This document shows positions 38,801 to 51,300 of a stretch of 64,000 nt of DNA, piece after piece. This DNA is from Archilochus colubris (taxonomy: Eukaryota > Chordata > Aves > Apodiformes > Trochilidae), in contig CM041084.1 of NCBI GenBank assembly GCA_023079485.1, forward strand, positions 123,182,467 through 123,246,466. The letters run 5' to 3'. The notes below the pieces were generated by a model. That model saw only the letters and a program-made list of their open reading frames with translations. It did not search any database and was not told the origin of the DNA. Made by a program: the position numbers and the translations under genes. Numbering within the stretch: position 1 is the first letter of the stretch; each line of letters begins with the position of its first letter.

Positions 38801-41800
38801 AGAACTCAAACATACATTCACAGAAGCAGCATGTTTTTTAATACATAGACAATATATTGCATGCTATTTTTAGGTTTTATGACAATACACCCATGGCCAT
38901 TTTGGCTTATATATAGGTATGATAAATTATATATCTGTGCATTATGTTCCATTTTTGTTCTGGTCTATCATAAAGGTTTCAGAGACCTTTTTTTACCACA
39001 TGCCACCATTATTGGCTTTGTTCTTTGATTCTTTCCACTTTTGCTGTTGTGCTCACTGTCCTCATTAACTTTGCTTTGATTGGAAATTCAATACAAAGGG
39101 CACTATGAAGACTTCATACCATGCTGTTTCCAATCTAATGTCAAAGAAGACCATTAGACCTTCTCTATGTGTTAGAGAATCTGAAAGCATATGGGTTAGC
39201 TGTTTTCACCATGTTCTTTTGGCAGAAGTTTCATAAAGTCTCTTTATTTATATGTTCTTTGTTCTCTCTACGCTGTTGTGCAAATTTCTTGAGAAAAACC
39301 AGCTAAAAGTGAGATCCTTGGAATACACCTTGTAAATACAAGTGACTATCCAATATTTCTGCTGCTTTCCAACAGTGCCAGTGTTTTCTTAGAGCATGAT
39401 GTGTGAAAGAAAACCCAAAATACAAATCAGCAGATGCCTTTAACATATACTCATTCGAAATCTCATCTGAATTGCTTAATGCTTAGGAAACTGGCACACA
39501 ATAAATATGAGAACTTTTCAGTACATCTTGGAAAGAACTCATTTATTGTATTTTGTAGGACAATAAGCATGTTAATTAGATAGAGGGCTGTTGACAGCAT
39601 TATAAAATAGACTGCCATGTAGGCAGACATGTTCTACATGCAGGGTACTCAGAGGTGTCAGTACCAATGTAGCATTCTGCCTGGTGAAAGTCAGCTTGAA
39701 AGTTGTATGCTTTATGCAGACATAATTGCTGAAGCTCCTGTTCCCCTCAGCTCTACCTGGAAGTCATACAGATGCTGAATGACAGAAGGGAATTCTGCAA
39801 CATTAAACATAAGAGATTTCTTCAAAAAAAGATAGACAAATACCAGTCAGCTCTGTTTCAGCTCCAAGCATGTGTGCAGGCACTTGAAGGCAGGCAGCAT
39901 CTTCTCCCCATATCTAAGACTAAAATAGCACTCTATGTTTGTTATTAATTAGTGTAATTTCTGTAGCCCCAATTTAAGATCATCGTGAGAACAGCTCCAT
40001 CTTAAGCAAGTGATTGTCATCCACATTAGCAGGGAAATTTTGAGTTACATGAGATTTTCTAAATCTTCACTGAGAGATGTCAAAACACACAATCCAAGAG
40101 AAACAAATGCATATCATCATGGTATAGGTTGCTTAGCTAATCACTCTAGAGAAAACTTATATCAGCTCCAGATGCTTATCTGCTTCGTGCCTGGGATTGG
40201 AAAGAGTGGTGATATTTGGCAGCAAGAGTAATTTTGTTTAAATTATGTAGGATATTCTTGAATTTTAATCTATTTTCCTAATAGTAACTACAGTAGGGTT
40301 CCCTTCTTCTGCTCATTGAGGAGTAAATGGATATAAAGATCCAAATGATACTCAAGCTCTTATCTTTCCTTGTTCCGCTCAGAATAATTTGTTATGGAAA
40401 TGAAATATAAGACCCTCTGAGCTGACTGAAGTAATAGACATTTTCCCAATAGGTTATTTCATTTCTTGAAGCACCTTGATTCCATCCAGGAAGAGAACAT
40501 ATGTTGCAAAATATCATAGGCAAAATGTTTCTTGTTCCAGATTCAGCACTAAGGAATGGGTAAACTGCTTCTGCTATGACTAAATCTACTTTCTAAACAA
40601 CAATGAAAAGCCATTTTCACAAGTAACATCGTTACTAGTGTTAGCTACAACCTAGATGTATTAAACTTCAGCTTTGCTGTGAGTACTTTTTTTTGGTTAT
40701 TGAATTCTGGAGAATGGACAAAAGCATTTGTCTGAAAATCGGGGAGGAAATAGTTCATTTTTATAGACTAAAGAGCTGTATTTTTTATCAGGTATCTTTT
40801 GCTTTGCTGTTTGTTTTGACTGGATACAGCAATGTGCAAAATAATAAGGGGATCAAAACTGCTACCTGCTTTTCAAATTTCCAAACATATACATATTTGA
40901 CACAAGGAGCTGAGTTTTTAAAATGCTAAGCACTACAGCAAAATGGATTAGCCCTTAGTAAGGGGAGCTTCAAATTGCGAGTGCCAGGGGGTTAATGGAA
41001 AGCAGTGTGTCATATTTCCTGTTTTACCCTTTCACTATCTTGTCCAAAACACCTGGGTAATGTGTAGCTCATAAATTATAATTCAATAGCCATACTTTGA
41101 GTTTCAACCCTTATTCTGTTCAGAAGTTTCAAATAAACTGTATGGAAATGCTGGCTGTGTAGAAAAGTACTTTGCTTTGGCTAGAGTTAGAGAAATACCT
41201 CATGGTGAGAATGAACTTAAGGTAGAATAGATCAACCTTTTTGATAACTTCAGAATACTTGAAGATCTAGAGATACTCTAACATTTTCACAGTGGGCTCA
41301 TGGGGACTGTTGCATTAATTTAAAATGAGTTCTTTATCTATATCTGTTACAGTTTGCTGGAAACACAGAAACATTGTGTGAGATTGCAAGAGAAAAATGT
41401 AGTACGGTTTCTTATTTCCATCTACACCTATAGTTCATGAAAAACATGATATAACTCCAAGGTGATGCATATCTAATTTAGATTGTACCCTCTCTTCCTG
41501 ACACTCTGACTGCAGCCTTCAGCATTGATAGCAGATGAGCCATGGAAGATGACCAGCTTGCAGTGGGTTTACCTTACCCCTTGTCAGCTCTGCAGCTGGC
41601 TGTGAACACTGTGCTGCCATGGATGCACCGCTCCAGTTATCCAGGTCATCACAAAGCAGCTGAAGCAGGTACTGTGAATGCATCTCTAACCACACTGCTT
41701 CGAAGTCGCTGTCATTTCTGAGAATCTATAATATGGTTTTGTTATTTACTTTAGTGTGGTCCAGTATTGAGAAATGGATTACTGTGAATTCAGGGTATGT

Positions 41801-44800
41801 GTGTTTCTCTTAAGGGACCGATTCGCCTTCTTGTGAATGGCTCAGGTGGGATATGATGAGTTGGAATCAAAGTATTAAAATGTCTACACTTTAAGAAATG
41901 TTTATTAGCTGGCCCTTGGGTAATGGGACATCATTTGAGAAACAAGAAACGTTGTATACTGACCATGACACATTACCCTTTTCACAGCAAGGGTTTGTCA
42001 AAGAGAGTGGTTGTGTCTCCCTCTTTCTGTGTCTAATCCTGACATAACCCAGTGTGCCAATTGCTAAGGACTCCTAAGGGCCCCCAAATTAGTAAGGGAT
42101 AATCAGATTCTGCATTGTGTCACCTGATGATCCTACTCTCCCCCTCTTGTATCCTAGAAGACTTTCTACTCTCCCCCCCCCAATTCCTCTTCCCTCAGTC
42201 TTTGCCAGTCCCCCATTCCACCACTCAATAGATGGTGTATTCTTTCCAGGTATAACACTAAGAAGGATTAAAGAAATGGAGTGAGGGAGTCTTTTGATCC
42301 ATATGACTCATCAAGATGACAGTCCCAGGAACACACCTGCCAGAAAGACAGATGGTGTTGCTACCAAAAAGTGGAGTGTCTCGTGAGTCATTGAACAATT
42401 CCTGTTATTGAAGTCACTTGCCATTTCCATCTTGATATACTAAAGTTTTTTTTTAGCTGGCTGTTAGGTGTTAATATATAGTACACAAAATTTATATGTA
42501 ATATTTCTTACTGCTCTTTCACTTTTTCTCTATTTGATAGATTTTTAAGTCAGTCACCATTTTGCTTTTATTTTCTTCCCATTCTGCTCCTTCCTAAAAT
42601 GAATGTCACAATATTTTTCTTCTGTGTTCGACTTTCTACCCTTCTGCAATCTCTGCTGCAGCTCTTCCAAGAAAAAAATCAAACTCTGTTATTGATGGTG
42701 AATTCACTATATCTGCTCTGCCTCTTCAAAAAACTTTGCAGTATTGAATCTACATCTCAAAAGATATGCCAAACAAAGAGGTTTTTAAGAAGTGAATTTT
42801 ATAGTAGACACAAAGAATGCTGACAGTCTCAATGCCAATGAAATTAGTAGGATTTTTGTCATTTATTTTCTGTAAGAACATGATTTTACCCTAGCAAACA
42901 AAAAGTTCTGATCCAATACCCATTGATGGAAGATGCATTGATTGTGCTCAAAATAAAACAACCGTTCAAGATTTCATGGGCTCACAAAATTGAATAAATT
43001 CAGAGGTTTGTTTTACCATGGCATTTTTGTTTCATAGTGTTCTTGTTTTTGTTTTCTTTTTTTATACCAAGGCTAAGTTGGTTGCTTTTTTATCTTTTTT
43101 CATTATTAGTATATCAGGCAACACCATGTTATTACTGCATGCCAAAAACATTGTTGTTGCAATACTAGCTCTTGAACAGTCCTGTTTACAGTTCTAATTT
43201 CTCTACTGCTGTAAGGTTTCCTCTTGTACACATCAGTCTGAGAGCTCCGCAGCTGACTCACGGATGAACATTCCTGAGTTAATAGAAAAGGATAAAACGT
43301 GGGAACATAGGAACACATGGATTGAAAGGAGAGCTTGAATGTCCTTAGTATCAGTGCCTCTGAACCTTCCCAGCCTATAATGTTTAGTAACTTAAAAGTT
43401 CTATATTATGATAGCTTTAGTTTATTAAATCTCAATTTATCTTATCATGATTGGACATTTTTTTTCTCAGTATCCGGTAGCAAACTCTTCCCTTTGTGCA
43501 TATATTGCATACAAATTTTGTGGCTCTGTGCTGTAAGTCTCCACAATTAGGTATAGAATAAGAATCCCCTCATCAAAGATCTTTCCCATATGAATATTTC
43601 TGATTGATTTTAGGAAGAAATCCTTTATCGTGATGTAGGAAGTGAGGATAAATCACCTTGTTGACAAGGAAGGCTCAGTATACTTGGTGAAGAAACATGG
43701 CTGCAGCAAGTACTGTGTTTATTTTGGTGCAGAAACCAGGGTGTGCTCTAGATACTTAAAGATATTAAACAAAACTGGATCAGATTTTGCTTTTTTTTCT
43801 ACTTTTAGTAGTGCCTTACTTTATCTGCCATTTAGCTCATAGGAGCTAATAGCTCATATTCTTAGTCTTGTATTTACAATAATGATACTGAAAGCTTTAT
43901 TAGACACTACATAAAATCTTTCTGTAGTGTTTTATGCTACTTAAAATAGAGCAGGATTTTTCTGTATTCTTTAACTTCCACTTTTAATTTTTCTTTTCCT
44001 CCTTTTTTTTTCCTTCCTCCAGGACGTTTAAGTGCATAAAATTTAAAATGACACTACACTTACTGTACAGTACATGTCACCTCTTATTTAGCTTCTTATA
44101 CCTTCCTATATTTTCTTTGATGTAATGTAAAGAGTCTCTGTTTATTTTTTTAAAGCATTTTTAAAAATTTTTCAGCAATACTCTTCATGGGGTTTTTAAA
44201 GAACATATATATAAAAAATCCACAACAGTTCTCAAATTTCACTTTCCATGCCCCCCACTCCCAGTTCTGACCACCTTGAGGATATTTTTTAAAGAATGGT
44301 GAATAGATTGAGGCTATGATTGAGAAATATTCATTCTTATCCTGCTGAGACACATAAAACTCCACCAGATTACTCAGATCTTTTTCTGAAATATTGGAGC
44401 TAAATAATTTTTTTTGTAATACAATTTCTGACCCTACAGAGTCATACATAATTCAGTAGATAGAGCAAACATCTGGCTTCTGCAACTGGTTTTATAGATT
44501 CTCAGTAGGAAGATATATATGAAAATAACTTTTTGAACTTCAGTTTTAAAAAGAAAAGCAAGTATGCATATTAACCTTAAAAGCTCTTCTTGTTTCATTT
44601 CTTTTTTGACAGATTGTACTACCATATTCCTCCTCAGTTTCTTAAGCCTTCTCCTTAAGTACCTTCGGAGAAGCACCACAGCTACCATGCCTGCAGAAGG
44701 GTCAGGTCTCTGCTCTGTCCTCATCATCTTTCTTGTGCACTTCATGGTGTTCAGTGAGAAAATTAATATTGAAGGAAGCCATATCTTAAAGGCTGGAGGC

Positions 44801-45297
44801 CAACATTTCATATGGGCGTTTCTCAAAGCCCAGGACTAGTATGTGCTACTTCTTATTGAGTTTGACTAGGGCCCATCAGAACCACTGCCTTGGACATCTG
44901 AGGAAAGATGTTTCCTCAGCACCACAGACATCTGAGGATAGGTCTAATGTTCAGCAATTGATGACCCTAAAGCTGATGTAACTGACAGAGCTCCAATGAC
45001 TTAGAATAACAGGAATAATGTTTTTAAGCTAAAGCCAGTATTTTCCTGAGATCACATGAAACCTGTGTCACCGTGTAAAGCAAAACATAGCAGATATGAA
45101 TAAAGTAAAACAGAAAGAGACATTGAATTATGGAATGGTTTTCATTGTGCTCAATGTAGAAAAAACCCCTATAATTTGTGTAAAAGACAGAATATTTTAT
45201 TGTAATTATCTGCCATGATGGTGCCAATGGTCTTTGCTGACCACAGTATTCAGACCTACATCAAGTTATCCTGTTCCTCGCATCCATTTCCAACATG
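29848..45297. other. Long block with no recognised mobile element
   Basis: Over about 15.4 kb I recognise no CR1, LTR or DNA transposon, in contrast with both flanks. The content is AT-rich unique sequence with short simple repeats such as the TTTA run at 31662-31685. Exon-like frames at 36241-36481 and 44150-44826 on the minus strand are weak and discussed under findings. No RNA gene is seen. Confidence 0.5.
31662..31685. repeat. (TTTA)n tetranucleotide repeat
   Basis: About six TTTA units. A simple microsatellite inside otherwise unique sequence. Confidence 0.9.
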
Positions 45298-45437
45298 ATT
45301 GTGGAAGCTTTGTCCCTGGAAGCTTTCAGGGCCAGATTGGATGGGCCTCTGATCTAGTGGGAAGTGTCCCTGCCCGTGTGGAGGGGTTGGAATTGGATAA
45401 TCTTTAAGGTCCCTTCCAACTCTAACCATTCTATTAT
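45298..45437 (+). mobile_element. CR1 LINE 3' end fragment
   Basis: The block begins with the last ORF2 codons (GTCCCTGGAAGCTTTCAGG, GGCCAGATTGGATGGG), then GGGAAGTGTCCCTGCCC, and ends in CTTTAAGGTCCCTTCCAAC and ACCATTCTATTATA. This is the plus-strand CR1 3' tail, about 140 bp, strongly 5'-truncated. The terminal octamers are degenerate. Confidence 0.9.
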
Positions 45438-47883
45438 ACCATGGAATATACCATACTCCATAACCATACTCCATAACCATTCATAGTCAAATTCAGAAAA
45501 GGAGATATACAGTATAACCCCATGGAATTTAAACTTACCCTGAAAAGTAATTGCAAACCAAAACATTTTTTCAAAATAGCTTTCATGTCACCCTAATATA
45601 AAAAAAAAAAAAAATATTACATGATGGGCAAAACTAAAAGCTCTTTAATTCAGAGTTCAAAGTTCAACATTATGTTCCAGTTTTAGATGGAGGGGATGGG
45701 AAACTGTTATCATAGTACTTTTGGAAGCTTGAATTGAAGACCAATTATATTTCAAAATATATTTCAAAATATATTTCAATATTATAATTGAAGTCTCAGT
45801 AGACCTGAGACTACTAAATTGCACTCACCAGTGACAAAGGTTATTCAGAACTTGATGTTGTTGACTATCACTCTGGAGTAGCACCAGGACTGCAGCTATT
45901 GTAATGGAGGATAAATTAAACTGAAGTTCAAGATTAGAATTCTTCATAGTAGGTAAGTTGTGGGGCTTCTGTTGAGAGGAGCCACAGCAGTAAGGATTTG
46001 TTGGTGTTTGTATTCCATGTGTCACCAAATAATGCCAAGATTGAATGGAGGAATTATTTATATACATATGTACATTCAGCAGCTGATCACTAGCAGCACT
46101 GTGGCTGTTAAGACTTTTTCTTAAAACATAGGATTGCTTTGCTTCATTGTCATTGTCACATTAAATACATAGCATCTCATCTAGGAAGGTATGTAACTGC
46201 ACATTTTCCTTTCAGAAGTCACAGCTTTATCATAGAGACTCAATCCTCAGTATACATTTATTCAAAACTTCTCTGAAATCATGCAGCACTGGCACCTTGA
46301 TTTGGTAAAAAATTATGTATCTCAAGCTTCAAGGCAGGAGTGAATGGTTTTAAGGTTAAGTCTGTATCACTCCCACACTTAGCATGAAAGCCATTCCACT
46401 GCCATTGGCAAGTGCAAGTTATCAATCATTTAACTTCTCGTGGGGGGCACAGGAGTAGGGGTGTGTGTGTAAAGTTCAAACAGTAATTTTGCTTTTGACA
46501 GCCCCAGAACAAGTGTAGCTGGTGTAGTGTGTCCAGTTTTAGCACATTGTTTCACCAAGGCAAGGGCCTTTTAAGCAAGGCAGAAAATAATGATTAGACG
46601 TCTCAATTACTGTGTGTGAGGAAACTAGAAAAAATGGGATTTTTTTTTTCAGAGAACATGTCATGAAGGCATAGAATTTCCAAATGTAGCTGCAGAATCA
46701 AAGTGAAAAAAAAATGGTTTCCTATGCAGGGTGTTGGAGATGTAATAGTTTGAAGAAAAGAAAACATACATTTTAAACAAAGAAATTATAGAAGTAGTTA
46801 AATACTAAAATAAGTTGATTGTGAAGGTTCTGGAATCTTCTGTAGTTTAAAATGTTAAAAGATAAGCTGAATAGACAACTCTTGGGAATATGTTGGGTAT
46901 TTGACAAAACAGGCATGAAATAGCAATTTGCTCTCCCAAATGACATACAGGTAGGAAACACAACTCATGGTGAAAAGTTGTGTGATTTTCTGCCAGGCCA
47001 AATTTCAGCAGATTCAGCTTTGGCTGGCTGGGCTGTTAGTTAAGTGATGCTGCAGTAATGCTTAGGGAAGGAGAGGGAGCTCAGAGACCACGGTGAACAT
47101 GAGGGACAGGTGGAGACTCTCAGTGTGGTACAAGAGTTGGGATTGGCTTAGGCTAAGAAGGGAAAGCAGCAGCAGTGAGTCCTGGCTATAAAAAGGGAGT
47201 TGCTGCTGGACAGGTTACATTGCAAGGTCACATCTAATTCTCTGAAGCCTGAACAATTTCCATTAAAAAAGAAAAACTTTGTGAAATTCAATTCCATACT
47301 AGTTATATTGACAACAAATGGAGTTTTATACAATACTGTTATTTATGACCTTTCTTTTAAATAACTAATACAAACATGAAAAACAGGCTGCTAAGCCTGA
47401 AAAATTAGATATGATATTCATTCTATTTGTTTTCTACTGTGTTCTTAGAAAAATAAACATATCAAGAAGCAGGCTTGCATAAATAAGGACTTTAGGCAAA
47501 AATTGGGTTGGGTTCATTTTAAAATCTAGGCTGTTGGTCCCTACAGATATGTCCACAAGTACTAATAAAAAGGGCAAGACACATTAAGTATGTTGTTGGA
47601 GTAGTTTCCTAAAGTAATTTTGCTTTAGTCTGGCTCAAAGCCAAACTGAAATTTATCAAATAGATTAGATGGTAAAGCATTTCAGACCTCAGTCCTAAAT
47701 GGGAAATAAAGGTTCCACAGAAAATTGGAAAGTTCATCTGTAAATGGTGACTACTTAAATATGCAGTATGCCTGCAGGCATCCTTAAATATAGGTATAAT
47801 TAAGATATGTGGAATAAAATGTATATTCACTCTTTCAGTAACAATCACATTAATATTCAGTTGACATTTTTAATATGTAATAT
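45438..47883. other. Non-coding sequence with short tandem repeats
   Basis: Includes a 13-bp repeat of about 2.4 units at 45450-45480 (ACCATACTCCATA) just after the CR1 tail. A 12-bp repeat of nearly three units lies at 45747-45780 (ATATTTCAAAAT). No gene is recognised. Confidence 0.6.
45747..45780. repeat. 12-bp tandem repeat, nearly three units
   Basis: The unit ATATTTCAAAAT occurs twice perfectly and a third time nearly so. A minor slippage repeat. Confidence 0.85.
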
Positions 47884-48393
47884 TCACACCTTGAGTACTG
47901 TGTCCAGTTCTGGGCCCCTCAGTTTAGGAAGGATATCAAGGTCCTGGAGCGGGTCCAAAGGACAGCAACAAGGCTGGTGAAGGGACTTGAGCACAGACCC
48001 TATGAGGAGAGGCTGAGGGAGCTGGGGCTGTTCAGCCTGAATAAGAGGAGGCTCAGGGGAGACCTCATCACTCTCTACAACTCCCTGAAAGGAGGGTGTA
48101 GCCAGGTGGGGGTTGGTCTCTTTTCCCAGATGACTTTCAACAAGACAAGGGGGCATGGTCTTAAGTTGTGCCAGGGGAAGTTTAGGTTGGATATTAGAAA
48201 GAATTTCTTTACGGAGAGGGTGATCAGGCTTTGGAATGGGCTGCCCACTGAAGTGGTGGATTCTCCGTCCCTAGAGATATTTAAAAAGAGACTGGATGTG
48301 GCACTCAGTGCCATAGTCTAACAACCGCAACGGTGGTTCAAGGGTTGGACTCTGAGGTCCCTTCCAACCCAGCCAATTCGATGATTCTATGAT
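47884..48393 (+). mobile_element. CR1 LINE, young subfamily, 5'-truncated with intact ORF2 end
   Basis: The frame from 47884 to the stop at 48321 has 145 codons without interruption. It reads [18 protein letters not shown], then [34 protein letters not shown] and [15 protein letters not shown], the CR1 ORF2 C-terminus. A short 3' untranslated region follows (AGGTCCCTTCCAACCC), ending in ATGATTCTATGAT. Truncation at the left edge is abrupt. The intact frame and near identity to the 57232 copy mark recent activity of this subfamily. Confidence 0.95.
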
Positions 48394-51300
48394 CAGTGTC
48401 AAGGAATAAGCATCATACAGACCTGATTAAAAGTAAGATGGCCTGCAAAAAGGATATGAGATCATATTTGCTTCTCAAATTGTGATTATTTTCCCCATAC
48501 TTTTTACTCCGCATTTCCTGCCATTTCTTTTCTCAAGCATAACATATTTCTGTTTCTTCTGTTCCTTTTTTGATCTCCATAATTTTTACGTGAATCTATT
48601 TGCTTAAAACTAACTGTTCGTTCTGCAGTCCCTTTCTGGCCATTAAAAATTGCCACCAGAAAGCACTGCTCCCTATGGCTGGAGGCATCTTCTGAGAATG
48701 AGGCACAAATGAGTTATTCACTGGAGGGTTGCTGGGGACAACATCACTTCCAGCTCAGACATGGCTTTAAAAGTGCATCCTTCTCTAATAAAGGACTCCA
48801 GTCATTATTGGCCTCACAGAGTCTCCCTCACTGTCTCTTCCCACCTCCAAAACTGGGTGTTACCCTTTTGTCTGTACTGAAAATCTCTCAGGTTCAGGCT
48901 TCTGCAATCAAGAAAATTAAGCTTACTATTCTCTCCAGATTCAAGTTACAAATGTCATCCTGCCAGCTGTCATTCTTTGTATTTTTGGACTCCTTTTGCT
49001 CTCTTGTTTATTTTCTCCTTGTGTCTTTCTGATTCTGTCTGTTTTTATTGGAACTGGATTTCTTCTGGCATCTGATTTTCTTTTCTAGTATCATATTAAT
49101 ATTCTGATTTTCCCAGCAAGCCTGAAACAGTAAGGATCTTCAAACTATATCTGATCTTAACAAAGTAGGGAGAAAACAGAACTGAATAAGGCAAATCTGA
49201 CAGAGAAGAGATCATAGTACCAGGATACAAGAAAATACAAAAAAAAACCCCAGTGAGAAATACTGAGATAGTATACTAAAAATATGCCAGAGTGCGGACT
49301 ATGTGTGTCAGAAATTCATCTTAGAGCCAAGTAGTGAAATTGATTTTGCTCCAGTTGAAAGTAGAATAGACCACTTTCAACCCTAACATAGTAAATTCAT
49401 TGGAGGTAAGAAAGGTTTACACTAAGTTCAGTGTTCAGGTTTCAGCTATATTTTACACAGACATTCCAGTTCCTATGAAAATGGATTCTAACTTACTCTA
49501 TTGATAATCACAATTTAGTTTCCTTAAAATTAATTGAAGTATTTAATGCTACACCATGAAGAATGTATTATATTCTGCTACTTCCTTATTCTATATTGTT
49601 CTAGCTGTTCTTGGTGTTTTGGGTTTTATGGTTTGTTTTGGTTTTGTTTTTATAATCCTTTGCAGTTTTTTGCAGCAAAGGAATTTGTCTAAACCAATGT
49701 CACTGGTATTTATTATAGATGTTGGCAATACTCCATGTGGAAAATCTTTACCTTGTATCTCATTTACATATCTGTAATGACATATGATGAGTCTGTGATA
49801 TATGAATATTCACCTGCACTGTCTGCTGACAAATCATCTGCACTTCACATATTTCTTCTCTATCATAAAGGGGCTGATTTAAAAAACTATAAAAAGCCTA
49901 TAACCATTCTCATGGAAGTATCTCTGAGAGGCTGCTTTATTTTTATGTTCTGCCTCATGTGAGGCAGAAGCTGAGATTTTCTTTGCCCTCTCTGCTTATA
50001 TTGTGATCTGTCATTGATATTATGTTGTGAATTCGGATGTCTGATACAAGACACTAGTCACAATGCAGTTTGTTAATAAAAGAAATAAAATGCAAGTTTG
50101 CAGCTCAGGGAGCAGTTTCTCTGAATCAGACACTTGCTGTTAATTTACAAAGGCAGTGAATTCTGAAGGTAAGTTTTGTACCAAAGTATATGGAAAGAAT
50201 GTAGGTTACAAATGCAGACAATTGCTGTATGGGTAGTACGCAAATAAAATAAGAGGTTCACTGACTATAGAAATGTTGGAAGAGACTTTGATCCATACAG
50301 AAGAGAAAAATGCAAAGAATCAAAAGTTCAGATACTGTGAAATGTCATGTCTTTACTGATGTTTTTTGAGAGGACTTGTTCTGGATAACATGGAGAAGCT
50401 AGTTCAGAGAGGTTTTAATTTCATTCTTAAGACTTAATTTTGCCATTGCATATTTGCTATCAGACCAATACTGGAATTATAAACATTCAGAGACTAAATG
50501 TCATAAATTACATAATTACATGCAACATAAGAAATCCTGAACCACAGGCACATGGGGTCAGTCACCATGAGAATGCTATAAATTTCATGGCAGTCCTGGT
50601 CTTCCTCTTTCCCAGGGAGAAGTGTGAGGGTATATTCAGATGCATAATTGCAAGTGAGTCACTCAGGTGCTTCTCATCTCTGCTGATGTTTGAACAACAG
50701 AGCTCCATGATGTTTTGCCACAAGTAGGAATAGAAGGTTCAGTGATTTCTCTGACAGTGAAATGACAATTAATTTGACCTAGATAATATCATAGGAGTAC
50801 TTCAGATAGCTCACAGTACAGATCACAATGAGAAGATGGAAAGGTTTAAGTCTTTAGTTTTTTATTGTGGGAGAAAGAGACTTGTGACTTAGTGGGTGTT
50901 TTTGTACCATTGTGTAGTAAATTGTGTACCTGCAGTGCTTGTGAGCCAGTATTAATAAACAGGTGAGGAATTTCTGGGCATATGTGTATATGAACTTAAT
51001 TAGAATAGGGAATTAAATACATGCAGAGACAGACCAGAAATGGCTTTTGGATCAAATGGCAGGTTTTGATTCCCTAAATATACCATTGCTGTTGCAAAAA
51101 TACAGAGAAATTGGCAAGGTTAATTGGTTCAGAGATTGAACAAAAGGTTTCTATTTGAAATTTGAGTCTTTGGATCAGCTGGCTTGTTGGCCAGACTGTG
51201 AAGTAATAAATTTTAATTACTTGTGTTCCTATGGAGCTTGTAGAAGACCTAATCCCAATTTCTTTATGCACCGAAATGTCTAATAACTTCGGTACATTTG

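Noticed and set aside
48709..49032. 107-residue plus-strand frame
   Set aside because: No family resemblance and pyrimidine-rich sequence explains the hydrophobic Ser/Leu/Phe end.
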